Assembly (NCBI RefSeq): GCF_000699445.3
Contig: NC_067197.1
Location: 13,708,152 to 13,772,151, forward strand
DNA from: Schistosoma haematobium
Taxonomy: Eukaryota; Platyhelminthes; Trematoda; Strigeidida; Schistosomatidae
Direction: 5' to 3'
Length of the DNA: 64,000 nt
How positions within the stretch are numbered: position 1 is the stretch's first letter; each line of letters opens with the position of its first letter. Below, in pieces: positions 48,601 to 61,343 of this stretch. The translations under genes and the position numbers were made by a program. The notes beneath the pieces are model-generated. The model had not been told where the DNA came from. It ran no database searches and saw nothing but the letters and a program-made list of their open reading frames with translations.

Positions 48601-51600
48601 CTGATAAATAAATGATCGTTATTATAATGGATTAAACAACAGAAAGTGAAACAAACGAAGATATAAAATTATTCAGATGTATCCTAGAGTACAACCGTAA
48701 TGATTATCTTTAGCGAAATTGAATCGACTTATTAATGAAAACGAAAAACACCCTACAACGGTCATTTCGATGGCATATCTACTGTTTTAAGGAATAAGTA
48801 CCATGTGTTCTTTATCAATGAAGCCCATCACGACACTAATTCTGACTTTTGAACGTTGATGAAGGATGTTGAAATCAGTTGACTGATTTAAATTTTGCAG
48901 ACCGAAACGTTGGTATTTGACTTCAGTAAATAAAACATCAAAAACAGCTCCCGAGTTTGAAAAATCCAAGGTGTACCGATATCTTTAACTATGGGTGAAC
49001 CATAGAAACAACACAAATGAGAAGCGGAGAAATCAAACGTGCCAACTCAATTTAATGAAGCGAGACTTATTATTTGTAGTCAGATAGGGAAAAAATTAAA
49101 CAAGTGACCGAGAGAGTATGTAGTAAACACGAACAGCCATGCCAAAAAATCAGGATTACAAGCGAATAGGTAACAAGGTAAAATATATGTGTAGACAGAG
49201 ACTCGAAAAGCTAATTGGTTTGTCCAAAAACTACGTAAGCGTGAAAAGTACTAAATGCTACAGCTTCAGATGTCGGTGGTACCGTACCTATCGCTTTAAG
49301 AGCCAATACGGTCTTCGCTAAAAGCTATCGATTCACCAAAGCTACCAACATCCTCGATGGAACATTTGCTTACCATGTAAGCATGTCAGCAGAGACGTCC
49401 CAAATATCAACAAAAAGCTCTTTCAAATGATAATAAATATTTAACTTACTAAAGAAAGCAGTGCCTGTAAATGGTCCGGCTTCAATGCAATAACGCTTTC
49501 ATATAAAGATCGGGCTATGCATACGAGTCCTCGTTCTTCTGCTAAACGTCCACGCTGCATAATTACAAACAGTAACAAGAAAATATCAAAATTCCAATTG
49601 CAATATTATTACACAAACAAAACTCATTTGTGGACACAATCATATCTGTTATTAGCAGAGATGGGTGATAGCTAGTAGTGGAGCCTAGGACGTGTTTCGT
49701 CCCATTTGTGACTCGTCGACAAGGTGTACCTCCATCCCGGAGATGATGTTCCTTTCAGGATTCAAACCCAATACCATTCGCTTCATAACTTACCGCATTA
49801 TTTACTTAGCTACTGAGTCGAAGTGGGCGCTGACTTGTGCAATGGGGTGAAATTTAATTCGTTTGTATTGGTTATTTGAATCTACTTATTGATGTTTAGA
49901 ACCACTTTGGCATACGTACATTTCGTGCGGACTCAACGAGAATATTGAAGCAATACACACAGGAAGCAAATACGCTAAAAAGAGACTGATCAATTGAGCT
50001 CCTAAATGTCAATGGGAAAACTCAAACAACCAATACAAATGTATCATATCTATATCCCAGTTTCAGTCAGTAACAACGTAGAACTTCGTACGTACGTACA
50101 TCAGTTCGAGTTGCCACACCACATTAGCACAGAGATGCAGTTGTCGATTCAAATCCTGTAGTGGTAGAGGTAATAAGAGTATAAGCAGTAATCGGGAAGA
50201 TTAGTGTTTGGGGATGTTATTTAAAGAGTGTAATCCAGTGAAATAAATTTGGGAAGAGAAAAAAGAGACAAGGAGGAATAAGGAGATCAAAATTTGGGAG
50301 AACATAAAGAGTGGATGCACCTGCGCCATTGCAAACGATTTTGAGCCATGTCATTCAGGGTCTCTAACCATCAGTTGCTATCATCTCGTGGTCCCCAACC
50401 AGGTAGTCTACACCTACCAACATGGCTCAGTCCACTTGTCAGTGACTTCATGGATTTGTGCCATGTTTTGGTCTGGCCGCCCCTACCTTTCTTCCAACCT
50501 ACTCCTATACCACTGAACATAGCACGTCGAGGCAGTCGGTCGTTGGGCATACGTAACACGTGTCCCAGCCATCTCAACTGATGAAGCTTCACTACGTCAT
50601 CAATTGATTTGCCATCCTTACCTAGTACCCGTTTCCTAACAACTGCATTACTTACTCGATGGTCCCAGGATATATGAGCAATATTTCGAAGACACATATG
50701 ATCAAATACTAGTAACCTACGAATATCCTCTACTCTTACCGGCCATGTTTCACTGCCATAAAGTAGGACGGAACTAACTGTTGGGCAGTAATACGTCCTT
50801 TGGTTGATAGACGGATATCTCGCCTACGCCATAAATGACGCAAGTTGGTAAAAGCTAGTCGAGCCTTCCGTATCCGTGCTGAGATTTCGTCACACACCAG
50901 ACCACAAGGGCTGATGAGACTTCCAAGATAAGTGAAGCGGTCGACAAACTCAACTACTTCACTCCCTATCATTAGTTTGGGTGTCAATGCAACCCAGTCC
51001 TGAAGCAACACTTTGCATTTCGAGGGGGAGAATCGCATCCCGAACATGCTTGCATTGTTGCTTAGAGTGGTCAGAAGACTGCATTTTGTCAGCGTCTTCA
51101 CTAAATAAAACTATGTCATCAGCATATTCTAAGTCAACAAGTGAACCTCCCGGTAGAAGTTCAACCCCTGGGAATCTAAACGAGGAAAGCGTTATCTCTA
51201 AAAGTGCGTCGACGACAAAGTTGAACAAGAATGGAGATAGTGGGCAGCCCTGACGAACACCACTTGAGGTAATCAATTCTGATGACAGTTCGCCATAAGC
51301 TCTCACTCGACCAGTTGTGTTCGAGTAGATAGCCTGTATAAGGTTAATGTACTTCTTTGGTACTCCTTTCAGTGACAAACACTGCCATGGAACCTTACGA
51401 TCAACAGAGTCGAATGCCGCCTTAAGGTCGAGAAATACTACCATCCCAGTTCATAGGGATTGGGGCTGAACAACTAATCATAATTCGAGTCAGGACAGAT
51501 TAATAAGTCTTTTTTTAACATAAGTATATACACACTATAACTAAATAATTCTAAGTAACGATGAGTTTGCTATGACAACATAATCAAATGCTGAAATCGT

Positions 51601-54600
51601 GTATTTCAAAGGTCATGTTTTTCACAGAATAGATCCTCAATTCCTAAATGAATGGATTTGAGGAGGCAGAATCCTAATTAAGGGAGTACATATAAGGGAG
51701 TTAAAACAGTCGTTTATTTATTCAAACCAAAGCAGTATGGTTGTGAGTCATTCAACGAAGAACAAATAACCATTAACTAATGATAATAGTCATTAAAAAA
51801 TGCTGGAAACCATTATGTCGTATGTATTTACCAGCAAGAAAATCAGAAACTACGATTCAACGAAAACGTTTTCGATACTATTTCAAATGCACTGTAATAA
51901 TACTATTAAACCAAAACTATGCCCCAAACTTCATATAACTGTTGGTGAGCCAATTTAACGTTGGCAGCTCATTCGATGAGAAAATGAATTTGCATCAATA
52001 AATTAGTCGAAATATACATATGGATGATAATAAATCTTATGAGGGAAATGTGTGATGATCACAGTTGTAAAATTTAGTTGGATAAAGAAGTGTAATCATA
52101 CCAATACATAATATAGCTGGTAGTCGGTATTGAATGTTGACTTGAGTCCTATAGAAATTGTGACTGATCATAAACCTAACATATTTAAGAGGTTACTGTC
52201 TATACAAAAGTCAATCAACTGACGGCGTCGGTGGTAATGTAGACCTGGCTCATGGAGTAGAGATCTAAGAAGTTGTACACTAAAGTAGTATGTTGAAAAA
52301 CATGTGTAAACAATCCAAATGTATTTTGGCTCAAAACGTAATTTATACATCCCAGTATCAGTCAATCATGAACATAGTGTTATGTCCCAGTTTAAGCTAC
52401 CACAGCTAGAAGAAAAATTAACAGGACGTAAAACAAAGAAATGAAGGTATCAATATGGACTGAAGAATAAACACGGTTTAAAAAAAACTATTGGAAGTAG
52501 AGGTTTTGGATAACACTATGCTGAAAATTTAGAAAAAAAGGATGAATGAGAGGGAAACACTGGCAACGATTTTGAGCTATGTTATTAAAGGGATCGACAT
52601 AAACCCATTTACCATCACTACCTAAAAAATCTACTTTTAAACTTAGCAAAATCTCTCGGATAGCGAAGCTATCCGAGTGAAATGCTTAAGGTTACCTATA
52701 ATCCAGTAATGGAGTTCTGTTTTCGGGTTTTAGAAATATTGAATATATCTATGCCATACGATTTTAAAACCGTGGCTTGTAAAATCTGTTTTCTGGTTTG
52801 ACAAAGGGTTGGAACACTGAATACTTCAATATGTAGATTAAAAGGTTAGAAGTGGTTGTACATGAAACAGAAGATGAAACCATAAATTAAGTGATAACAG
52901 GGATATAATAGGATAGAGGATTGAAAAATTTAGATACGTTAATATTTAAAGATCTGTTGGGTTGGGAATGCACTCATAAAGCTCAACAATACCTTTAGAT
53001 CGGTCATGAATAACCTTTTCTTAAGTGGTTTTTTTCCCTCAAGGACTGACTGTAGGCTTTCAAACTTTACCACCAGAACCAAAGATCCGTGGTACGAGGG
53101 GAGCAACAATATTTTAGAAGAGTGGTACCATCATTATCTTTAGGAAACATATTGCTGGCATATTCTCAGATAGTCGGCAGTACAACTTCGTACAACAGCG
53201 AACTTAAATATGACGACTTTGCCTTAACAGCTCCTAAGCTGGCACACCGACACCTCAAACAACAAATGCTCAAGGCAATATAGCTTGATTGGGTGATTGT
53301 TTGAGATACGCTCGATAATTACATTCACATTTTCTTGTCTAAACTTACTCAACAGGTTCAATCTATGCTTGTCTCGTTTCAAAACAACAACAATACCTGT
53401 GGCATCTTCAGTTACTATGGTTGGGTTTTCAGAATAGAAGAAACAATACTAACATGTGCACTTCATCCTTAGGTTTGCTCCATAAAAGTTAAGCAAGCTA
53501 GCACGCGAAACATGGAACTAGGTTTAAGAATATGAGGCAATCAAGACTTCATTCATGATTGTAAACAACTTTGGCAGTGAATAAATTAGTTGAAATCCAG
53601 ACCTACTGAGCAGTTGTTTAGCACTGCTTTGATAATCTTGGGTAGCTAAACAAGAATAGCTATTTTTATGATCCAGAACGATGATTCTAAAAATTTATAG
53701 AGAACAGATAAAGCAATTCGATGACTGTACTTCATCAATACAAACGGTCGATACTTTTCAACACAACTGAGTCGAACAATTCAAGGGGTTTTAATAAAAC
53801 GTTCTATCCTCGGAGGCCAATTGAGAGTTCTACGACACAAAAAGGCAAGTATATGTTAGGGTTGAAAGTCAGCTTTTGCTACAAAAACCGAAAAATCTTT
53901 ATAACTATTAACTACTAAACATTAAAATAGGACATACAAGATATAATGTTTGGTTATCAAGACCACCAATTTTCATTACTTCATCTAATGCTTCTTTGGC
54001 TTCAAACAATTGATTATTGTCTAAATATGACTCCGCTGAAATAAATTTTGAAGATTAATAGTGTATTAAAATTTACTAAATCTAAAATAAGTAGTGAACA
54101 ATATTGTTTTCGACTAGGATCTAATCGAAAACAATATTGTTCACTTATATACGTTGTTCTAAATCACAATATGGGAATATTTCAAATTTTAAAATAAGTA
54201 GGATGATATACATTGCCGTTTAAAATTCAACTTGACATATTCGATAGGGTACTTGATAAAAATGGAAGATTGGGTGACGTGTTAGTGAATCTTTGTCGAT
54301 AGACGTGGTTGAGACCTTTTGGTTGAATGTACAACCACTACGGAAGATGTCTCACGTAGAAGGCTAGAAGAAAGTTGGGGGCGGTAAAACCAAAACGTGA
54401 CATCAGTTCATGAGGACACTGACAACTCGATAGTCATATTAATAAGTGTGGGCTACCTGATCGAAGTCCGCGTGATTATCGTAATCAATGGTTACAGAAT
54501 CAAGTGATATTACACTAATAATCCCAAAGTCCTAAGGAGAGCAAGAACGAAGATTGGTGCAGAATAATATGAATTCATTTTATTTCGTTAGTTTTTCATC

Positions 54601-57600
54601 AGCTTCTTACAACCTAAAATATTTGAGAATCAACGTTATTACAGATACTGACATACTTATACATACAATGGTGATTAAAGATGAATATATGTATCATGAT
54701 GTAGCGAAGATTTCAAGAGTTAATAAGGTCATAAAAATTTTATTTCGTATAAATAAAGTTTGGGAGGAAAAGTTCTAGAACACTGAAATAGTGATTAGAA
54801 CTCATGGAGTTAACAAACATTGGATGATTTTATAATGAAGCAACTGGAAATAAATTAATGGCAATAAAGAAAGATATGAATTGAGATCAGTCAGTTATGA
54901 ATTAAAGAAAAACGACAATGATGTAATTTAAACTTCAGAAAGATTTGAAATAGTGAATGACGTAATAAACAAAAAAGGAGGGTAATGTTACCAGGGCAAA
55001 GAGAGATTTATTACTGTCTTTTTTTGTATACAGAGATGTGGTTTTAGACGTTTAATTGCTATTGCTTCGATAAATTTTAAAAGGATGGAGTTTGATTGTT
55101 TGTTAATCACCTCGAAGGACTTCAGTGTATCAATTCATGTCCTGTGTCAAGGAGATGTCTTGCAATGGCACTGCTGAATGCTTTTAACCCATTCGATCTT
55201 AAACTTTTCGGAATATGTTCTTTAAATCGGACGTAGGCTCTCCTTTCTGTCCTACTAATGTAGCTGTTTTGTCAGATACATGTAAATTTGTATACAAAGT
55301 TGGTGGTAACATGAAAGGGATACCTATCGACCTTTGAAGGTATCGAAGAACATGTTGTTTCGGATAGGACAGTCAGTTTAGCTGCAGGATAGGTTCTTAT
55401 CAATGCAGTTTTTAGTCTCATATTGATTGACCCTGTGACATAATCACCTTTGAATTTAAGTTGAATAAGAATAGGTTTTTTATTTGCTGTAGTTTCTTTG
55501 GGTTTTTTTAATCTTCACGTTTACCACATTTCTCAATAAATTTTAGTGGGTATCCGTTATTCTTTAAACACTTTATAACATTCATAACTTTCTCTTCTAG
55601 AGTATCGGCAGTATATATTCTTTCTGTTCTGTGAAACAGTGTTTTGACAAGTGCCTTTTTGTAACTGATTGGACAAAAGCTATTGAGATTGAGATAAACC
55701 CCGTTCCATGTGTCTTTCTTATAAACTGAACGCTGAACTGTACCATCCTTCCTTCGTTTCATTGCGATATCGAGAAAGTGGAACTTGTTTTCATTTTCAT
55801 GTTCCACAGTAAAATGGATATTTGGATGGGCTTCGTTGAAACGTTTTAGCCGATTTGTTGATTATTACGTACGATGAAGGTATCATCAGCATACCACGAA
55901 AAATACATCATTCCATCATTCGCTCCTTTGATCTTGGTTCTTTCGAGATTAGCCATGAAAACATCTGCTAGGGAAGGACCTAACGGACTTTCCATTGCTA
56001 CACCATCGGTTTGTCGGTATATGAAGTCAACTGATAGGCACTTACAACCTGCTTAATATGAACTGATTTGCAGTTTTTTATATTTTCCGTTCTTTATGGT
56101 GTATTATTCAACATTACTTACTATTACTCAGTATCTGATATCATTTTTAAACGTGGAGTTCATAATGTATATTTACTGTACTTTATGTAACTTCATTTAA
56201 TAGTTATTTCCATCTTATTGTATTCCTTTTCCATCAACTGAGTTTTGTATCTATGTAGTAAGTTGTTCATTGAAAATGTATTTATTCTTAACAACCTCTA
56301 TATTTGATGCTGAATAGCTCTAATTACTAAATTGTTATTCACTTTACGATGTCTTAAGAATTATTTATTAGATACGTGTTTAAAAGAAGCATCCTATCGT
56401 TGGCCTTGTTTTGCTAATACCACAGCTCACTGTTTTAGACCTATAGTCCCGGCTATTTGTTATTTTTATATCAATAACACCTATTTTGCAGATAAATTTC
56501 TTACAATGATTTTCAGACTTCATGTGTCACTCAGTTATTAGGTTATAATCCTCCGAAGGATCTATTAGGTTTCAATAAAATGGCAAGCAAAATACAGACT
56601 TTTAACAGTGAACAGACAGAATAATGAAGAACTTCGTTTACTGTACAGTTCAGAACTTAGAAAGAGCTGAATAATAAAAAAACGTGAGCACAGGGAGAAA
56701 ATGTAGACGCACTCACATAATACCTACCTAGACCTTGGTAAATTTTAATTTGTACTTTCAAAGCAGTTGTTTGATTTTGATTGCCCGGACGAGATTGTCT
56801 TGGAAGCGGTACGATAGATGCACCAGTTTGGCCAGCACAACCAATCGCTATATCAGATAGCGCAGACTGTAAGTAATTGCTGTTGTTAGTTTTTTCTTCC
56901 CATACATTTAATATTGAACAGTCATCGTCTAATTCTAACGACGGACTGAATGAAGAAACACTGGAAAGTGTTAAGTCATCAGGAGTATTTGAATTAGTTA
57001 TATCGTTGTTATTTGATAGGGCAGCTTTTCGAATTCGATTGAATATTACCCTTAAAAATTTAAAATGTATAAAATTTATATTACTTGAAAGCTTTGAAGC
57101 ATTAATTAACCTGAAAAATATGTATAATTGATCTGGTTTTAGTTTGACGTGTTTTCATGAATACGTACATCCCAATTCATATACGGTCTGAAGAATAAAC
57201 TACATCATCATTGAACAAATATTTAGCAGTTTCTAAGTACTTCTAGTGATCTATTATGAAAAGGTAGGCATATGTAATTGACCCATAAAACAAACTACTA
57301 TCAACCATGAGAACTCTCAAACGAGTTATCTCAGTCGACAGACAAATATCAAAAACCTAGGATTTATCACAAATATATATTGGTCGTGAAGACGGTATAA
57401 TTGTGAGAAATCATATAAATATTTGATATATCATCCAACTAATTAGATTTTATCATTGTGTACTACTATGAATAAATGGAATTGTATGGAACAGTACTTC
57501 CATATAATAAATTTCAGTGATTCAATACGTTTAAGAAGCCTAGATTATTGTACTTAGATAAGACACGTTTTAGATTTGAGAACTAGTGAAACTATCCGGT

Positions 57601-59672
57601 TGCCAAATTGAAAGTCAAGTGGTCTATCTATTGAACAACCACTGCAAACCAGTCAATATATTTGTAACCAATCAGTTCACGACTTTATTTTGTCATACTA
57701 CGTAGGAATCACTTTTGTGAGTTTAATAAAGATACTTCTAATTTAACTAGCATGTCATACAAATAACTGTCTTGTATTCATACTTGGTTGTTATAATGAG
57801 CTTATAAATTCATGATCATATATGTTCAACAGAAAATCTATCATACATTCTATCAATATATAGGTATACACTGATGTAAAAAAAACTGTAATAAGGTTTA
57901 TTAATAGTATGAGAAACTTGAAAAATTACTTTGAATTAGCCCCTAACGAGAATGTATCACGCCATACTTTTAACAATTGACGATAGACTTTCAAACCAGC
58001 TTTAGGATTAATTCTAGCTTCTTCAATTTTAGCTAATAAAAACAATAAATTAAAATCATTTGGTCTATCGCTTAAACCAACATACAATGCCTTTGCAGCT
58101 TGATCTAAACGTTTCCCTCCAGCTGTATGCAACAACGCTAATAAATACAATGTATTGGAATGTATTGGCATTAATTGTAAACTTTGTTGACAAATTGACA
58201 AGGCTTCGTCCAAATGACGTTGTGTAGCCAATTCAACAGCTAAATGATACCATCCTAGATAGTCATCGGGATCTAGTTGAATAGCACTTTAATGAAGTGA
58301 AAAAAATAAAATAGATGATATGCAAAAGATAACCATATAGGAGGAGTCGACAGTGAACTTCTCTAATACATACAAACAATTTCAACTTAACTATTGGAGT
58401 AAGGTGATAAATTCACTAATTACTGTATTTCGATAGAAAAATGAGAAGACGGAGTCGATCTCATTGTTCTATCGAAATTTATAAAAGGGACTGATTGCTT
58501 TAAATTACTGTATTAATGTTAATTATACAGGAAATTAAACAATGAAAGAATTAATATTTCCGTCGAAAAGAAAATTTTCTTCGCTGAATTCACTTTATTT
58601 GTATTCAATGACACAATGGGTCATTTTAATCATATAAATAAGTTGTGAACAGACTTAAAGGTCAGGTAAACAACGTATATACAAATAAAGTGGTTTCATC
58701 AGAGCTTTGTATCAACAGCAATGTCTTTTGAAGTAACTCTATAGACATGTGATTTCTAGTGATTCAGTTATACCTCTTAAAGCTCCTTTGAGTAGTAAAA
58801 TGAAATATGCACAAAATTTGAAAATCATTAATATAAGCTTTGTGAATAGTAAGTGAGAAAATATAACCCAGAACCCAACTTTAGCACAGTTATAGAGACT
58901 ACCTTGTTAAGGTTTATGTGATTGTTGTAACAAATGATCAGAGACTTTGGGTGATATGGCTCAAAAACATTCACAACGCCGGAGGTACATTTGGTCTTTG
59001 TCTTCCCCTAGATCCTCATATACAAAAACTCTTCATACATTTTTCATTTTACACTACATCTTTTTTATTAAAGCTGATACTGTTATTAATTCTACAACTC
59101 TGAAATTTGGCTTGATAATTTCATCATGCTTGTGCTATTGTGATGTGGCAATTTGAACAGATGCACGTACGTGCCAGATTATATATTGCATATGACTGGA
59201 AGAGAATAAAGGGACCTAATGCATATATAAGCTGTATAAGCTGACAATTTTTAGTGTAACTGAGGTGACCAGACTGATAATGACCTGATAAAAGTGATCA
59301 AATACTACGATTTTAATATTCTAACTTGAAGAAGCTTATGTGCATATTTCTCCACTATGAAATCGCCATTTCTAGTCTCCTTCACACTGTATAGGTCTGA
59401 CCAGTTATTCATTGCTATAAATATTTTCTAAACATTTAACATAATCAGAATACGAGGGTGGTATTGTGATTATATGAGGTAACTCGACTTATAAAATATC
59501 ATACTACCTTAGATTATAAAAAGGGCACTTACATTCTATACTCTTTTACAGCACGATTACGCAATTCACTTTTTTTATCTACAACACAACATGACCTGGC
59601 TAATATAGACCAACCCCAACCAACTAGTAAATGAGCACGAGCCATAAAGGCTGTTTCAGACTGTGCAGAAAC
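48355..59672 (-). CDS. TTC7: TTC7 homologue, 3' six exons (gene span)
   Basis: Coding parts in transcript order are 59672-59533, 58286-57930, 57110-56734, 54035-53938, 49554-49450 and 48600-48355. They join in frame to 440 residues plus stop; the 5' half is beyond the right edge. The match is to TTC7A/TTC7B. AIQLDPDDYLGWYHLAVELA and LLALLHTAGGKRLDQAAKAL are TPR helices, IKIYQAESYL matches IWLHAAEVYI, LYLRGRLAEERG matches LYMRGQIAELRG, and the tail LLTAIELEQTEPIEPF matches LTALELEASSPAVPF. TTC7 bridges PI4KA to EFR3 at the plasma membrane with FAM126/hyccin (family knowledge). The exon at 57110-56734 carries a long serine/asparagine-rich loop before the last TPRs. TTC7A and TTC7B cannot be separated here. 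Confidence 0.93.
49450..49554 (-). CDS. TTC7: TTC7 exon (TPR)
   Basis: 35 codons; acceptor ATGCAG and donor TTA|GTAAGT. It reads RGRLAEERGLVCIARSLYES then VIALKPDHLQALLSL, a complete TPR helix pair matching RGQIAELRGSMDEARRWYEE. Confidence 0.92.
49645..49865 (-). mobile_element. tRNA-like SINE with hammerhead, most complete copy
   Basis: Minus strand, 5' to 3': a box-A-like TAGCTAAGTAAATAATGCG; box B GGGTTTGAATCCTG (about 49770-49755); then a hammerhead core GACGAG, stem II TCACAAATGGGA, GAAAC and cleavage triplet GTC (49725-49690); then the body CCTAGGCTCCACTACTAG. The body matches 11995-12045. The first core bases read TCGACGAG where CUGANGAG is expected, so it is decayed. It sits in TTC7 intron DNA. 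Confidence 0.75.
50063..51442 (-). mobile_element. non-LTR retrotransposon family B, 5'-truncated with target duplication
   Basis: Minus strand: RT ([48 protein letters not shown] with the YADD catalytic box, 51444-51050), then [45 protein letters not shown] and GWKKGRGGQTKTWHKSMKSL, then the 3' UTR and tail. It is flanked by ATCCCAGTT at 50054-50062 and 51443-51451. It is the best-preserved family B copy here, with few frame breaks. It is in a TTC7 intron in the sense orientation. Confidence 0.93.
51452..53937. other. TTC7 intron, remainder
   Basis: AT-rich intron. A short family B tail-like piece occurs at about 52340-52400 (CAGTATCAGTCAATCATGAA). No gene is seen. Confidence 0.55.
53938..54035 (-). 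CDS. TTC7: TTC7 exon (TPR)
   Basis: The acceptor is ATTTCAG and the donor CTT|GTATGT. It reads ESYLDNNQLFEAKEALDEVM then KIGGLDNQTLYL, matching AAEVYIGIGKPAEATACTQE and NVLYM of TTC7B. Confidence 0.9.
54093..54145. repeat. perfect 21-bp hairpin
   Basis: Arms 54093-54113 and 54125-54145 are exact complements (left arm starts AGTGAACAATATTG) around an 11-nt loop. It lies 58 bp from the TTC7 exon at 53938-54035, within the intron. Confidence 0.9.
54300..54520 (+). repeat. family B scrap
   Basis: AACCAAAACGTGACATCAGT and following bases match the TKTWHQ coding part and 3' end of family B. Diverged. Confidence 0.6.
54538..56056 (-). mobile_element. Penelope-like element, RT end plus GIY-YIG region
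   Basis: Minus strand: RT motifs (DGVAMESPLGPSLADVFM and YFSWYADDTF at about 56020-55880; then FLDIAMKRRKDGTVQRSVYK and GVYLNLNSFCPISYKKAL in the open frame 55807-55508). These are followed by a decayed GIY-YIG endonuclease region (55500-55000) and a 3' non-coding end (54950-54538) related to the arms at 60273 and 61344. It is 5'-truncated, inside a TTC7 intron in the sense orientation. Confidence 0.88.
56057..56733. other. TTC7 intron, no gene seen
   Basis: AT-rich DNA between the Penelope-like fragment and the TTC7 exon donor. Confidence 0.6.
56734..57110 (-). CDS. TTC7: TTC7 exon with low-complexity loop
   Basis: The acceptor is TTTTTCAG and the donor G|GTCTAG, phase 1. Its ends join the neighbours in frame. 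The middle is rich in Ser, Asn, Asp and Thr (TNSNTPDDLTLSSVSSFSPS) and holds the variable loop seen at this place in TTC7A/B. The last residues, ALKVQIKIYQ, join the next exon to give IYQAESYL. Confidence 0.82.
57111..57929. other. TTC7 intron, no gene seen
   Basis: AT-rich intron; splice sites at both ends are convincing and nothing else is recognised. Confidence 0.65.
57930..58286 (-). CDS. TTC7: TTC7 exon with TPR pairs
   Basis: The acceptor is CATTAAAG and the donor AA|GTAATT, phase 2. It encodes AIQLDPDDYLGWYHLAVELA, EALSICQQSLQLMP, NTLYLLALLHTA and FNLLFLLAKIEEARINPKAG, ending LLKVWRDTFSLGANS. These helices follow the TTC7B order (YLALQQAL, LHLLALLLSA, FILLFSKVKL, MLQIWKSCYNL). Confidence 0.93.
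58427..58478. repeat. 20-bp hairpin, one mismatch
   Basis: Arms 58427-58446 and 58459-58478 (ATTTCGATAGAA core) pair with a single mismatch around a 12-nt loop, in a TTC7 intron. Confidence 0.85.
58935..59185 (+). repeat. family B 3' UTR scrap
   Basis: GAGACTTTGGGTGATATGGC and CTTTGTCTTCCCCT, ending near GTGATGTGGCAATTTGAACA, match the 3' UTR of the copy at 2762-3050. Confidence 0.65.
59533..59672 (-). CDS. TTC7: TTC7 exon (first seen)
   Basis: The acceptor is CTTTTAG and the donor AT|GTAAGT. It reads VSAQSETAFMARAHLLVGWG, then a Cys-rich stretch and KSELRNRAVKEYR. Upstream exons are not in the window. Confidence 0.82.
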
Positions 59673-60272
59673 CTAAAAGAAAATTTATGTACACAATATA
59701 TTTGTATCTAAACAGGAAGAATTCAATATAAACAATATATATGATTGTCAAGATAGTTGGTTAGTTTTTCTTTTAATGTTAGTGACAATGAGAATTTGTG
59801 AATTAGAGTGTCAAATCTCAGTATTATTGGAAGCACAGACTATCAAGTTAATGTAGACGAGTGTAATTGATAAATTTTGAAATTAGATGCTCAATCCCAT
59901 TGCTAGAATTTACAGAACATAAAATTAAACTATATAGTAATATCAATAAATAATATATTCTCTGAAGAAGTGGCTTACACTAAGTCACAAAACGTCAGAA
60001 AATCTAATTTTTCTACTCATTGGGATATTACAAATATATTATTTATTTATAACAATTTACCCGACGCTCAATTTATTCGAAATTATCAAATCAAACCCTG
60101 GTAATGGTACCTATATAGTAATACATCGTGATATAGTAGTTGTTTTTTGATATCTTAATGAAACATTACAAGTATACTATGTTTATATTATCAACATTCT
60201 ATCCAATGATCAGTTTATCTGAAATTATTAATCTTGATAATGATAATCATTAACATAGTTCTCTTTATCATT

Positions 60273-60599
60273 TTGAAAAGAGCAAGAACAAAGATTCTAG
60301 CAGGATAACATGAATTCATTTTATTTCGTAGGTTCTCGTCAGCTGCTTACAACCTGTGGTATTTAGAAAGATAATAATTACATAATGGGTTGAAATCGCT
60401 TATATGAGAGGGTTTATATTGAAGAAATATTCGTAAAGTATGACATAGGTGTAAATGAAATTAATAGACTGAATATTGTAAGTATATACCTAATGTGAAA
60501 GAATATTCTACAGCATTAATTGTGGCAACAGTTCAAAAGGGGTTAGGAACAATTGATTACATAATGAATAAACATTGATAGGAATATAGTGAGTAGGGT
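60273..60599 (+). repeat. inverted arm, left
   Basis: About 327 bp, starting TTGAAAAGAGCAAGAACAAA. Complementary to 61344-61669. Confidence 0.92.
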
Positions 60600-61343
60600 T
60601 CAGTTGGAAGATTATTAATTTTTTTAAAAGAAAGTTGAAAAAATAAAATCAATGAGGTAATTAATATAAAAGATAAGAATAAAGAATTTTAAGCTGCAGC
60701 GGAAGAATATTTGTCACCAAGGCAGGGAAAGATTAACAATCATCTCCTTTTGAACATATAGATAAAGTTTTTGGCGCCTGATAGCAACTGCTTCAGCAAA
60801 CTTCAGAAGACTGGAGTTTAGCTGCTTACTAATCACCTTGAATGATTGTAAGGTGTCAACCTGATGGCCTGTGTCAAAAAGGTGTTTAGTGATTGCACTA
60901 CTTAGAGTCTTTCTTTCCCTTGTTCTGAGGCTTTTTGGAACATGTTCAAAAAATCTGAGATATGCCCTCCTTTCAGTTCGGCCAATGTAGCTGCTTTGAC
61001 AGGTACAATTGGCGGTAACATGAAAAGGATGCTTATTAACCTTTGATTGAGTTATTGAACATGTTGTTTTATACAGAATTTGAAGTTTGGCCGACGGATA
61101 GGTTCTGGCTAGCGCAGTATTAAGTCTCCTGTTGATTGTGTTAGCAACATCATCACCTTTGAAGTTAAGATTTATAGTTATTGGTTTTTTATTGACAGTA
61201 ATTACTTCAGTATTATTTTCTTTACGCTTTTTATATTTGTCAATAAACTTTGTGGGTAATAATTGTCTCGTAGGCATTTTTGCACGTTCATCAATTCTTC
61301 TTCCAGCTTATCAATGGTACATATCTTTTCTGCCCTATAAAAT

